Source of the DNA: an uncultured Bacteroidales bacterium
Lineage (GTDB): Bacteria; Bacteroidota; Bacteroidia; Bacteroidales; UBA932
Reading direction: 5' to 3'
DNA length: 34,076 nt
Assembly (NCBI GenBank): GCA_949295645.1
Contig: CASFLY010000126.1
Location: 1-34,076, forward strand
The notes below the pieces were generated by a model. The model had not been told where the DNA came from. It did not search any database and was given only the letters and a program-made list of their open reading frames with translations. The translations under genes were made by a program, and so were the position numbers. Shown here in pieces: positions 10,203 through 16,852 of this stretch; the stretch's first letter is position 1; each line of letters opens with the position of its first letter.

Positions 10203-10538
10203 TCAGTTGTGTATGGGCGTCAGAGTAACGGCAGTTTCCGCAATTTCCCCGCTTATGACATCGACGGTCTTGCGATTGCTCTGATAGCCGTTTTTTCTCA
10301 CGGACAAGGTATATTGTCCGGCCTCAAGTCCTTCGAAAAGAAAAGAACCGTCGGAAGCCGTCTGCAAGGATTTGGAATCCGGCATAAGCACGATTTCGGC
10401 ATTTCCGATCGGGGCTCCTGAATCATAATCCGATACCGTTCCTGAAATGGATCCGTAATAATCGTAATCGTATGTCCTGCAGCCTGGAAAAAGCGACAAC
10501 AGAAGGATTGTAAGGAATGATACAGCAAAGCGTTTCAT
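10203..10538 (-). CDS. Small lipoprotein with carboxypeptidase-regulatory-like domain
   Basis: The 111 aa protein begins with a lipoprotein signal (MKRFAVSFLTILLLSLFPGC, Cys20) and then consists almost entirely of one carboxypeptidase-regulatory-like beta-sandwich (about 28-107: GSISGTVSDYDSGAPIGNAE, DGSFLFEGLEAGQYTLSV, KNGYQSNRKTVDV). This matches the first domain of the next gene, so the two probably arose by duplication or domain sharing. It is the first gene of the four-gene envelope operon. Its ATG is only 42 nt beyond the U-tract of the predicted RNA at 10581-10860, so expression may depend on read-through of that terminator. Confidence 0.75.
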   Translation of the reverse strand: MKRFAVSFLTILLLSLFPGCRTYDYDYYGSISGTVSDYDSGAPIGNAEIVLMPDSKSLQTASDGSFLFEGLEAGQYTLSVRKNGYQSNRKTVDVISGEIAETAVTLTPIHN

Positions 10539-10580
10539 TGCAGATAATCAATGCCCGGCGCTGCCCTTTCCGGAAATGAT

Positions 10581-10676
10581 AAAAAAGAAAGACGTGGGAG
10601 TCTGTACTTCTGCTCATCCTGCGTTCAGGCCTTCGCTGCCTACTTGGAGGATAAGCAACGTAACTGGCCCACGTCT
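10581..10676 (-). terminator. Rho-independent terminator ending the candidate RNA
   Basis: Read on the minus strand, the hairpin AGACGTGGG...CCCACGTCT (arms 10668-10676 and 10590-10598) is followed directly by TTCTTTTTTATC. The hairpin is unusually long (87 nt) with several internal loops, so it may be a functional domain of the RNA as well as the terminator. Confidence 0.6.
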
Positions 10677-10860
10677 GAGATGATATATTCAAGACTCCGC
10701 ACAAAAATGCGAAATGCAGGATATGATACATCTAAAGTGGACGTTTCCGTTGCCGTATCTTCTCCAAGTATCAAGTTTGCGAAGTTTGAACGCAGAAGAT
10801 AAACGTCAAGTAACGTCTTCGATATGTACTGCCCGCCAACCGGTACCGGCCGGCAAGGCA
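10581..10860 (-). ncRNA. Candidate structured small RNA or long structured leader of the envelope operon
   Basis: Everything between a consensus promoter (10865-10896) and a U-rich tract (10581-10590) folds into four consecutive imperfect stem-loops. SL1, 10830-10860: TGCC/GGCA outer pairs enclosing a CCGGTACCGG core. SL2, 10740-10807: GACGTTT/AAACGTC and ATCTTCT/AGAAGAT, with a 10-nt one-sided bulge. SL3, 10678-10733: AGATG/CATCT enclosing CGCA/TGCG. SL4, 10590-10676: AGACGTGGG/CCCACGTCT, then GCTyATCCT and AGGC/GCCT stems with near-symmetric internal loops, followed on the minus strand by TTCTTTTTT. No credible protein is encoded on either strand. It carries no obvious RNase P, tmRNA or SRP signatures. 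6S RNA or the described Bacteroidales-1 motif are the first candidates to test; otherwise it may be a cis-regulatory leader for the gene at 10538. Confidence 0.65.
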
Positions 10861-10864
10861 ATGA

Positions 10865-10896
10865 CAAATGTAGCAAAAAGCTGCGAGCAATACAAA
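10865..10896 (-). promoter_or_regulatory. Bacteroidota consensus promoter firing leftward into the candidate RNA
   Basis: On the minus strand TTTG (10896-10893), a 20-nt spacer and TACATTTG (10872-10865) match the phylum consensus TTTG-N19-21-TAnnTTTG. It is one of the two best promoter matches in the window, with tyrS. Transcription would start near 10858, about 320 nt upstream of the first downstream ATG. Confidence 0.7.
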
Positions 10897-11083
10897 TTTT
10901 GTTTCTTGCTTGGCGGAAAGGCTTATCTAAAAGCTCTCTCACCACCGCATCGCCTGAAAGTGATTCAGGATATGAAAACACCCGGCCATTTATGTGTGCA
11001 TATCTTTTCGACTAATAATCAAGAAAATAAAAAACACAAGGCAAAAAACTGAAGAAAAAGGGAGAATGTGAGAGAATAAAGGT

Positions 11084-11091
11084 TATTTTTG
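11084..11091 (+). promoter_or_regulatory. Probable -7 box for the calycin-like lipoprotein gene
   Basis: TATTTTTG matches TAnnTTTG and lies 33 nt upstream of the ATG at 11124. The -33 box is not clear. The stretch 10897-11083 upstream holds no convincing gene, only a short CCTGAA-AGTGA-TTCAGG palindrome at 10953-10969 that could be an operator. Confidence 0.45.
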
Positions 11092-11123
11092 CAGACAGAT
11101 TTTTAACCAAACAGTTTTTTATT

Positions 11124-11735
11124 ATGAGACGTGTATTTTATGTGGCTGCGACAGCATTTGCAGCATTCGCGCTGATGACAGCGTGCGACAAGTCGGATCC
11201 GGAAGGAACAGGAAACGACAATGTGGAAAACACCGGAGACGGAGGAAACACAGGAGGAGATGACGTCACCGGGGGGGGCGATGAAACCGGAGACGGCATT
11301 ATCGGCTCCATAGCCGATATTCCGGGAACATACAGCGGGAAGTTGGATGTCTCTTTGGGTTCTATGCCTATGGGATCGGTGGAGAGCCAGCAGATCGGAA
11401 TAGCGGAGACTCAGGATGCCGAAAATCAGATCGATCTTACTGTCAACGACTTCACTTTTATGAACCAGAATCTCGGAGATATAAAGATCACCGGTGTCCC
11501 TGTCAGCGAAGGTGAAGAAGGTGCATACACATTCACGGTCACGGAGGCCAAGGATGTCGTGCTGAGTGAAGAACAGGCACTTCTGAAAAGCGCCACTGCA
11601 ACCTTGGAAGGGACTGTGACTGCCGATGGAACCCTTACTATCGATCTCCAGATCAATGCGACATTGGCTATCGGCGGAGACCCGCAGGCCGTGACAGTGA
11701 AATTCTCCGGTACTAAAGGTAGCGTTTCCGAATAA
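11124..11735 (+). CDS. Lipoprotein with calycin-like beta-barrel domain
   Basis: The 203 aa protein begins with a lipoprotein signal (MRRVFYVAATAFAAFALMTAC, Cys21). A Gly/Asp/Glu/Asn-rich flexible linker follows (about 22-60), then a beta-rich domain starting IPGTYSGKLDVSLG (about 67 onward) with repeated strands (IDLTVNDFTF, GDIKITGVPV, ATLEGTVTADGTLTIDLQI). This matches the Bacteroidales calycin-like lipoprotein family, probably binding a small hydrophobic ligand at the surface. The linker is encoded across a run of eight G (11271-11278), where slippage would shift the frame before the folded domain. It is a single-gene unit with its own promoter and a hairpin after the stop. Confidence 0.75.
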   Translation: MRRVFYVAATAFAAFALMTACDKSDPEGTGNDNVENTGDGGNTGGDDVTGGGDETGDGIIGSIADIPGTYSGKLDVSLGSMPMGSVESQQIGIAETQDAENQIDLTVNDFTFMNQNLGDIKITGVPVSEGEEGAYTFTVTEAKDVVLSEEQALLKSATATLEGTVTADGTLTIDLQINATLAIGGDPQAVTVKFSGTKGSVSE

Positions 11736-11750
11736 ACGGATTTTCCGTTT
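11734..11750 (+). terminator. Hairpin at the stop of the calycin-like lipoprotein gene
   Basis: AAACGGA-TTT-TCCGTTT is a perfect 7-bp stem overlapping the TAA and is followed by CAATTT. The U-rich tail is weak, so termination may be partial. Confidence 0.4.
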
Positions 11751-11762
11751 CAATTTCACGCT

Positions 11763-11805
11763 GGCAGATCTCTCCGCTTCGGACTTCGTCCTGCGGACGG
11801 GATGA
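11763..11805. repeat. Short GTCATCCCG...GAGATCTGCC type intergenic repeat
   Basis: Read on the minus strand this 43-nt segment starts GTCATCCCGTCC and ends AAGCGGAGAGATCTGCC, with internal GGAC-TTC-GTCC and CCG-CTT-CGG mini-hairpins. The pattern resembles the interspersed GTCATnCCG...GAAG...GATCT repeats I recall from many bacterial genomes; that comparison is from memory. It fills the spacer between the lipoprotein gene and rpiB. GTTTCAA/TTGAAAC arms lie just outside it, at about 11748 and 11808. Confidence 0.4.
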
Positions 11806-11834
11806 CCTTGAAACATTAAATATCGTTTAAGAGA

Positions 11835-12266
11835 ATGAAAATAGGAATCTGCAGCGACCACGCCGGCTTCGACTACAAGGAGCGGCTCATCGCCTACTTA
11901 AAGTCGAAGAATGTAGAAGTCGAGGACTTCGGTACGCATTCCACTGAAAGCATGGACTATCCAGACGTCGCGCATCCGCTGGCTGAAGCCGTGGAAAACG
12001 GAAGCGTGGACAAAGGCATTGCAATGTGCGGAACCGGAAACGGAATGGCCATCACGCTGAACAAGCATCAGGGCATCCGTGCCGGATTAGCCTGGAACAC
12101 TGACATTGCCGCACTGGTAAAAAAACATAACAATGCGAATGTCCTCGTGATGCCGGCCCGGTTCGCGACTTTCGACGAAATCGTGAAAATGACAGATACC
12201 TGGCTCACTACCGGGTACGAAGGAGGGAGGCATCAGAAAAGGCTCGACAAGATTCCCGTTTTATAA
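11835..12266 (+). CDS. rpiB: Ribose-5-phosphate isomerase B
   Basis: Interconverts ribose 5-phosphate and ribulose 5-phosphate in the non-oxidative pentose phosphate pathway. The 143 aa length is typical of RpiB/LacAB. Motifs: SDHAGF (7-12), the active-site Cys65 in IAMCGTGNGM, then NKHQGIRAG and the conserved NANVLVMPARF. The stop is 1 nt before the truB ATG, so the two are probably co-transcribed and coupled. Confidence 0.95.
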   Translation: MKIGICSDHAGFDYKERLIAYLKSKNVEVEDFGTHSTESMDYPDVAHPLAEAVENGSVDKGIAMCGTGNGMAITLNKHQGIRAGLAWNTDIAALVKKHNNANVLVMPARFATFDEIVKMTDTWLTTGYEGGRHQKRLDKIPVL

Positions 12267-12267
12267 T

Positions 12268-13212
12268 ATGTACAGCGCAGAAACTGTAAAAAATACGGCA
12301 ACTGTGATTGCGCCGCTGGTTCTTACCGACGGCGCAATCTTGACTGATAACATAGACGACTATCCCGGAGGCATAATAATCCCTGTCGACAAGCCCTACC
12401 GCTGGACCTCGGCAGATGTCATCCGCAAGATAAAGTTCGCGGCAGTCAGGCATTTCGGGAAGAAAAACCTGAAAGTCGGCCACGCCGGGACTTTGGATCC
12501 CCTCGCCACGGGAGTCCTGCTCGTCTGTATCGGGAAAGCCACGAAAATGGCTGAAACCCTCCAGTCCCATGACAAGGAATACGTGGCTGGAATCACTTTC
12601 GGAGCCACCACACCGTCCTACGACCTGGAAAAGGATATAGACAGACACTTCCCGTACAGCCACATCACGGAAGAGTCTGTCAGGAAAGCGCTTGAAGGCT
12701 TCATCGGAGAACAGGACCAGACCGCCCCCCTCTTTTCCGCAAAATCCGTGGACGGGATTCGTGCCTACGAAATCGCACGCAAACTCCTGAAAACAGAAGG
12801 GCCGGGCAGCCTCGACGAGACCGCCGCGGCACTTGTCCGCACTTCCCGCATCAAAATCAATACATTGGAACTGCTTTCCTTTGATCCTGGAAAGAGCGAC
12901 AGTGCCCCTGACGACGCCGACCGTCTTGAAAGCCGGCAGCAGCGAGCACTGTTGATCCCGTCAGAAAAACCGTCGCCGAAATCGTCCCGAATAAACGTGA
13001 CCGGTCACACCGTCCTCCCCCTCCCCCGCGCCACCATCCGCATCTCCTGCAGCAAAGGCACATACGTCCGCGCCTTAGCCAGGGATTTGGGAGAAGCCCT
13101 CGGAAGCGGAGCCTTCCTGCACAGTCTTCAGCGCAGCAAAAGCGGGGATTTCGACGTCAGGGACTCCCTTACGGTAGAAAATGTCCTGGCCATACTCAGA
13201 CAGCGCCCATAA
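12268..13212 (+). CDS. truB: tRNA pseudouridine-55 synthase
   Basis: Makes pseudouridine 55 in the T-loop of tRNAs. The catalytic Asp77 lies in VGHAGTLDPLATGVL; other motifs are IIPVDKPYRWTSADV (about 37-51), KEYVAGITFGATTPSYD and ISCSKGTYVRALARDLG. At 314 aa it is longer than the usual 230-250 aa of the phylum. There is an N-terminal extension of about 25-30 residues, and a poorly conserved insertion (about 205-245, Ser/Pro/Arg-rich) before the RNA-binding C-terminal part. The start is uncertain: the first ATG is immediately after rpiB, but the first 25 codons contain a perfect 10-bp hairpin, and a TTG at 12340 would give a more usual N-terminus. Confidence 0.9.
   Translation: MYSAETVKNTATVIAPLVLTDGAILTDNIDDYPGGIIIPVDKPYRWTSADVIRKIKFAAVRHFGKKNLKVGHAGTLDPLATGVLLVCIGKATKMAETLQSHDKEYVAGITFGATTPSYDLEKDIDRHFPYSHITEESVRKALEGFIGEQDQTAPLFSAKSVDGIRAYEIARKLLKTEGPGSLDETAAALVRTSRIKINTLELLSFDPGKSDSAPDDADRLESRQQRALLIPSEKPSPKSSRINVTGHTVLPLPRATIRISCSKGTYVRALARDLGEALGSGAFLHSLQRSKSGDFDVRDSLTVENVLAILRQRP
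12306..12339 (+). other. Perfect 10-bp hairpin in the 5' end of truB
   Basis: GATTGCGCCG (12306-12315) and CGGCGCAATC (12330-12339) are exact complements around a 14-nt loop. There is no U-tract after it. It is either part of the truB message near its start, able to affect translation, or lies in an untranslated leader if truB starts at the TTG at 12340. Confidence 0.55.
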
Positions 13213-13237
13213 ACGGTAAAACACAACACCCTCATCT

Positions 13238-14584
13238 ATGACAAGGACTCGGACAGCACCGGTATATTCATACCGGCAGATATGGAAAATCGCCTACCCT
13301 ATCCTCATCAGCCTCGTAATGGAACAGATGATAGGGATGACCGATGCTGCATTCATGGGCCGGGTAGGTGAAGTGGAACTCGGTGCGTCGGCCATTGCCG
13401 GAGTCTTCTATATGGTCATCTTCATGATCGGGTTCGGGTTCAGCATAGGCTCGCAGATCATCATAGCCAGAAGAAACGGAGAGGGGAACTACAAGGAAAC
13501 AGGGAACGTCTTTTACCACGGTGTCTGCTTCCTCCTCGGGCTGGCCGTACTGATGGTCATACTTACGGAACTGTTCTCGCCCTGGCTTATGGGCAGGATG
13601 GTATCCTCGGAAGAGATAGCCGGAGCTGCCCTGAGCTACGTAAAATGGAGGCTTCCGGGTCTGTTCTTCGCATACGTGACCGCGATGTTCAGGGCGTTCT
13701 ACGTCGGTACCACACAGACCAGGACACTGACCCTGAACTCAGTGACTATGGTACTTTCGAACATCGTGTTCAACTGGATATTGGTATTCGGCAAGTTCGG
13801 ACTTCCAGCCCTCGGAATCGCCGGAGCCGCCATCGGCTCTACATTGGCCGAACTCGTCTCGCTCATTTTCTTTATCGTATACACGATGTCGAAGACCGAC
13901 TGTGCCAGGTACGGGCTGAACAGGTTCGAAGGTTTCCATTTCAGAAAACTTAAGGACATCCTGTCGGTATCGGTATGGACGATGATCCAGAATGCCGTTT
14001 CGCTCTCGACCTGGCTGATATTCTTCCTGCTGATAGAGCATCTCGGCGAACGGTCGCTCGCAGTCTCGAACATCATCAGGAATGTCTCCGGACTGCTGTG
14101 GATGGTTCTTACCGCCTTCGCCTCGACATGCAGTTCATTAGTCAGCAACACCATAGGGCACGGATATCCTGACGCCGTCAGGGGGCTCGTATTCAGGATA
14201 CTCAGGATAAGCTACCTCGCGGTAGCCGTTTTAGCCGTACTGATAGCCTCATTCCCCCAGGCTGTCATCAGAATATACACGAACATCCCGGATCTGATAG
14301 AAGCATCGGTGCCGTCGCTGTGGGTGCTCTGCTCCGCATACCTGCTCACGGTCCCGGCAAACATTTTCTTCCAGGCCGTCTCCGGAACCGGGAATACGCG
14401 GAAAGCCTTTCTCCTGGAGCTCTCCGCCCTGTGCATCTATATGCTGTACTGCTATTTCATTATGCACATCATCCGCGCCGACGTGGCTGTCTGCTGGACT
14501 GCGGAACACGTCTACGGTGCCGCTATGGCAGTCCTCTGCGGCGGCTACCTCCTCAGCGGCAAGTGGCGCGACAGGGTGATATAA
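13238..14584 (+). CDS. MATE family multidrug/Na+ efflux transporter
   Basis: The 448 aa inner-membrane protein has about 12 hydrophobic segments. The N-terminal IAYPILISLVMEQMIGMTDAAFMGRVGEVELGA is characteristic of MATE exporters; the second half repeats the architecture (about 240-440). The family couples drug or metabolite export to Na+ or H+ entry. The substrate cannot be read from the sequence. It is 25 nt downstream of truB on the same strand and converges with the metallopeptidase-like gene. A weak CCGGG/CCCGG hairpin (14593-14618) lies between the two stops. Confidence 0.9.
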   Translation: MTRTRTAPVYSYRQIWKIAYPILISLVMEQMIGMTDAAFMGRVGEVELGASAIAGVFYMVIFMIGFGFSIGSQIIIARRNGEGNYKETGNVFYHGVCFLLGLAVLMVILTELFSPWLMGRMVSSEEIAGAALSYVKWRLPGLFFAYVTAMFRAFYVGTTQTRTLTLNSVTMVLSNIVFNWILVFGKFGLPALGIAGAAIGSTLAELVSLIFFIVYTMSKTDCARYGLNRFEGFHFRKLKDILSVSVWTMIQNAVSLSTWLIFFLLIEHLGERSLAVSNIIRNVSGLLWMVLTAFASTCSSLVSNTIGHGYPDAVRGLVFRILRISYLAVAVLAVLIASFPQAVIRIYTNIPDLIEASVPSLWVLCSAYLLTVPANIFFQAVSGTGNTRKAFLLELSALCIYMLYCYFIMHIIRADVAVCWTAEHVYGAAMAVLCGGYLLSGKWRDRVI

Positions 14585-14623
14585 GCCCTGTACCGGGTTC
14601 ATCACCAGCCAGGCCCGGCGGTA

Positions 14624-15601
14624 TCATACGAGGCGGTAGGATTTCAGTTCTCTCTCAAGCGTCCTGCGTACAGGGTGCACCGAACGGGAAGAATTGATTT
14701 CAGGGACAAGTGTCCTGATATAAGGGTCCTCCGTCAGGGACAGCCGGACAATGTTGTCGGTACAGAGTTTTTCCAGAAGGGAATGAAAATCTTGCCCGTG
14801 ATCAGCATAGCGAAGATGGCAGAGTTCGTGCAGGATGACATAGTCGCAAAGAGGCTCCGGAAGACGTACAAGATTAAGGTTCAGATTGATGTTGCCCTTC
14901 CGCGAGCAGCTGCCCCAGTTCGAGGAATTGTGTTTTACGGCAATATTCCCGTACCGGAAGCCGAAGCGCGAGGCGAAGAACCCGACCTTGCGGGGCAGAA
15001 TCAGTTTTGCTTCCTGACGCAGGATTTCCACCAGGGCCTTTCTCAGGATTGCGTCGAGTCCGTGGATGTCTTTGCCGGAGATGATGTCCGGATAAACGAC
15101 GGTCTTGCGGAACAACGGCCTGTCCAGGTCGAGCCAGGTCCGCCCGGTAAGTTTCACATCTTCGATCATCTCCGTCGAAATGCTTGTTTTCAAGGCGTCG
15201 GCAATACCGTCTCCCGCAGCAGCCGCAGTGCGCCCCGCCTCCGGATTCGGAGATACATTCCCTGCCGCACGGTGACCGGAGGCCTGAAGCATTGAACCGG
15301 ACCTTTCCCGCCGGAACACTATTTCAGACATGAGGGTGCGTATCACCGAGCCGTCCCCAAGAAGAGACACAGCCTTACCCCGGGCCTCGGCATCGGCAAT
15401 ACCCTTTTTCTGCCTTGCAACCGTCTTTATGATCCAGTCGCGTTTCTGCACAAAAAACCTGAGGCCTTCGTCATACGACAAAGACCTCGGGATAATGACC
15501 TTGACACCGTCCACAGGATGCACCCTTATGGAAACCCTCCTGCTTACGGCCCTTTTTTCCAATTTCACCGGTCCTATTTCCGGATCGCTATACACTGGCA
15601 T
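14624..15601 (-). CDS. YgjP-like (M48/WLM-type) zinc metallopeptidase-family protein
   Basis: The 325 aa protein carries the zinc-binding helix LHELCHLRYADHGQDFH, with His258, Glu259, His262 and a likely distal ligand at His268 or His273, as in the YgjP/DUF45 family. The N-terminus (about 8-70: GPVKLEKRAVSRRVSIRVHP, VIIPRSLSYDEGLRFFVQKR) also fits. A central stretch, about 85-150, is Gly/Ala/Ser-rich and unlike the family, which is usually 230-250 aa; it looks like an insertion. There is no signal peptide, so it is probably cytoplasmic. It lies downstream of ilvC in the same direction and may be a read-through gene. Confidence 0.8.
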   Translation of the reverse strand: MPVYSDPEIGPVKLEKRAVSRRVSIRVHPVDGVKVIIPRSLSYDEGLRFFVQKRDWIIKTVARQKKGIADAEARGKAVSLLGDGSVIRTLMSEIVFRRERSGSMLQASGHRAAGNVSPNPEAGRTAAAAGDGIADALKTSISTEMIEDVKLTGRTWLDLDRPLFRKTVVYPDIISGKDIHGLDAILRKALVEILRQEAKLILPRKVGFFASRFGFRYGNIAVKHNSSNWGSCSRKGNINLNLNLVRLPEPLCDYVILHELCHLRYADHGQDFHSLLEKLCTDNIVRLSLTEDPYIRTLVPEINSSRSVHPVRRTLERELKSYRLV

Positions 15602-15603
15602 AC

Positions 15604-15682
15604 TGTTCTTCGCCGCAAATCCACTATCGACCGAGCGTTCTGTCGGCTAATTGTTCTTCGCCGCGTATCGGCTATTAACGAC
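15604..15682. repeat. Two-copy direct repeat, 48-nt period, at the ilvC 3' end
   Basis: Two copies start at 15604 and 15652. Both share TGTTCTTCGCCGC, then ATC, CTAT and a trailing ACGA/CGAC; the second copy overlaps the ilvC stop codon (15675-15677). It looks like a small tandem duplication of the ilvC terminus and spacer. Confidence 0.5.
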
Positions 15683-16724
15683 TCCGCTCAGGACGCAACG
15701 CCCGCACAGTCTCGCCCGTACGCCAGATTTCACTGTCATGCAGTTCCTTCAGTTCCGCATTCAGCTTCTCGCGATAATCAGGCTTGCTGTTCGAATCGAT
15801 GGAAATCTGAGCCTCGTTCCCGGTCTTCACGCTCTCGTAAAGATCCTTGAAAACCGGCAGGGTCGCATCGCGGAACTTCTTCCACCAGTCGAGGGCACCG
15901 CGCTGCGCCGTGGTAGAACAGTTTGCGTACATCCAGTCCATACCGTTTTCCGCGATAAGAGGCATAAGGCTCTGGCTCAGCTCCTCTACGGTTTCGTTGA
16001 AAGCCTCGGAAGGAGTATGTCCGTTTTCCCTGAGCACCTGATACTGGGCTGCAAAGATGCCCTGGATGGCGCCCATCAGAGTTCCTCTTTCTCCTGTCAG
16101 GTCAGAATAGACCTCGCGCTTGAAAGTGGTTTCGAACAGATAGCCCGAACCTACGCCTACCCCCAGGGCTATGACCCTTTCATAAGCCTTGCCGGTAGCG
16201 TCCTGATAGATGGCGTATGAAGAGTTGATACCCTTGCCCTGCAGGAACAGACGGCGGAGGGAGGTTCCGGAACCTTTCGGTGCTACAAGGATGACATCGA
16301 CATCGGCAGGAGGCACGATACCCGTCTTGTCATTGTAGGTGATGCCGAATCCGTGAGAAAAATAGAGAGCCTTTCCGGCAGTCAGGTGCTTTTTCACCGT
16401 AGGCCATACCGAAATCTGGCCTGCATCAGAAAGCAGGTATTCGATGATGGTAGCCTTCTCGCATGCCTCTTCGATATCGAAAAGCGTCTCTCCCGGCACC
16501 CAGCCGTCTTCCACAGCCTTGTCCCAGCTCTTCGAGCCTTTCCTCTGGCCCACGATCACGTTGAAACCGTTGTCTTTAAGGTTCAGGGACTGTCCCGGGC
16601 CCTGGACACCGTATCCGAGAACGGCGATCGTCTCGTCTTTCAGCACTTCCCTCGCTTTTTCAAGCGGAAACTCTGGGCGGGTCACTACATTTTCCTCTAC
16701 CCCGCCGAAATTCATTTTTGCCAT
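15675..16724 (-). CDS. ilvC: Ketol-acid reductoisomerase
   Basis: Converts 2-acetolactate to 2,3-dihydroxyisovalerate, and the isoleucine counterpart, using a reduced nicotinamide cofactor and Mg2+. The 349 aa protein has the Rossmann motif AVLGYGVQGPGQSLNL (about 34-49) and the cofactor-specificity loop VGQRKGSKSWDKA. Later motifs are VAPKGSGTSLRRLF, the metal-binding SDLTGERGTLMGA, ETVEELSQSL and YANCSTTAQRGALDWW, matching Bacteroidota class I enzymes. It is the last gene of ilvD-ilvB-ilvN-ilvC. The gap to ilvN is 128 nt, larger than elsewhere in the operon, and contains a hairpin. Confidence 0.96.
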   Translation of the reverse strand: MAKMNFGGVEENVVTRPEFPLEKAREVLKDETIAVLGYGVQGPGQSLNLKDNGFNVIVGQRKGSKSWDKAVEDGWVPGETLFDIEEACEKATIIEYLLSDAGQISVWPTVKKHLTAGKALYFSHGFGITYNDKTGIVPPADVDVILVAPKGSGTSLRRLFLQGKGINSSYAIYQDATGKAYERVIALGVGVGSGYLFETTFKREVYSDLTGERGTLMGAIQGIFAAQYQVLRENGHTPSEAFNETVEELSQSLMPLIAENGMDWMYANCSTTAQRGALDWWKKFRDATLPVFKDLYESVKTGNEAQISIDSNSKPDYREKLNAELKELHDSEIWRTGETVRALRPERSR

Positions 16725-16768
16725 AATTCGTTTTATTTATTATTACGTCTGTCTGATTATATCGCAAA

Positions 16769-16809
16769 CCCTGCCGTTTCCGACGCAGACAATGCCGTCT
16801 TCCGCAGGG
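16769..16809 (-). other. Nested hairpin in the ilvN-ilvC spacer
   Basis: CCCTGC (16769-16774) pairs with GCAGGG (16804-16809), enclosing GACG/CGTC (16782-16785 and 16796-16799). No U-tract follows. It may be a processing or stability element that adjusts ilvC expression relative to ilvB/N, or a leftover of a lost gene; nothing else is visible in the 128-nt spacer. Confidence 0.4.
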
Positions 16810-16852
16810 CAACGTGTCACGGGCATTTCCGTAAACCACGCGAATTTAATAA

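Noticed and set aside
10590..10676. SRP (4.5S) RNA, because the terminal hairpin is rod-like and about 90 nt
   Set aside because: The GGAAGCAGCC-type apical motif required for SRP54 binding is absent.
10551..10802. 83-codon and neighbouring small frames in the 10.5-11.05 kb gap
   Set aside because: They coincide with the stem-loops of the predicted RNA, no consistent frame or ribosome-binding site is seen, and the sequence is better explained by RNA structure.
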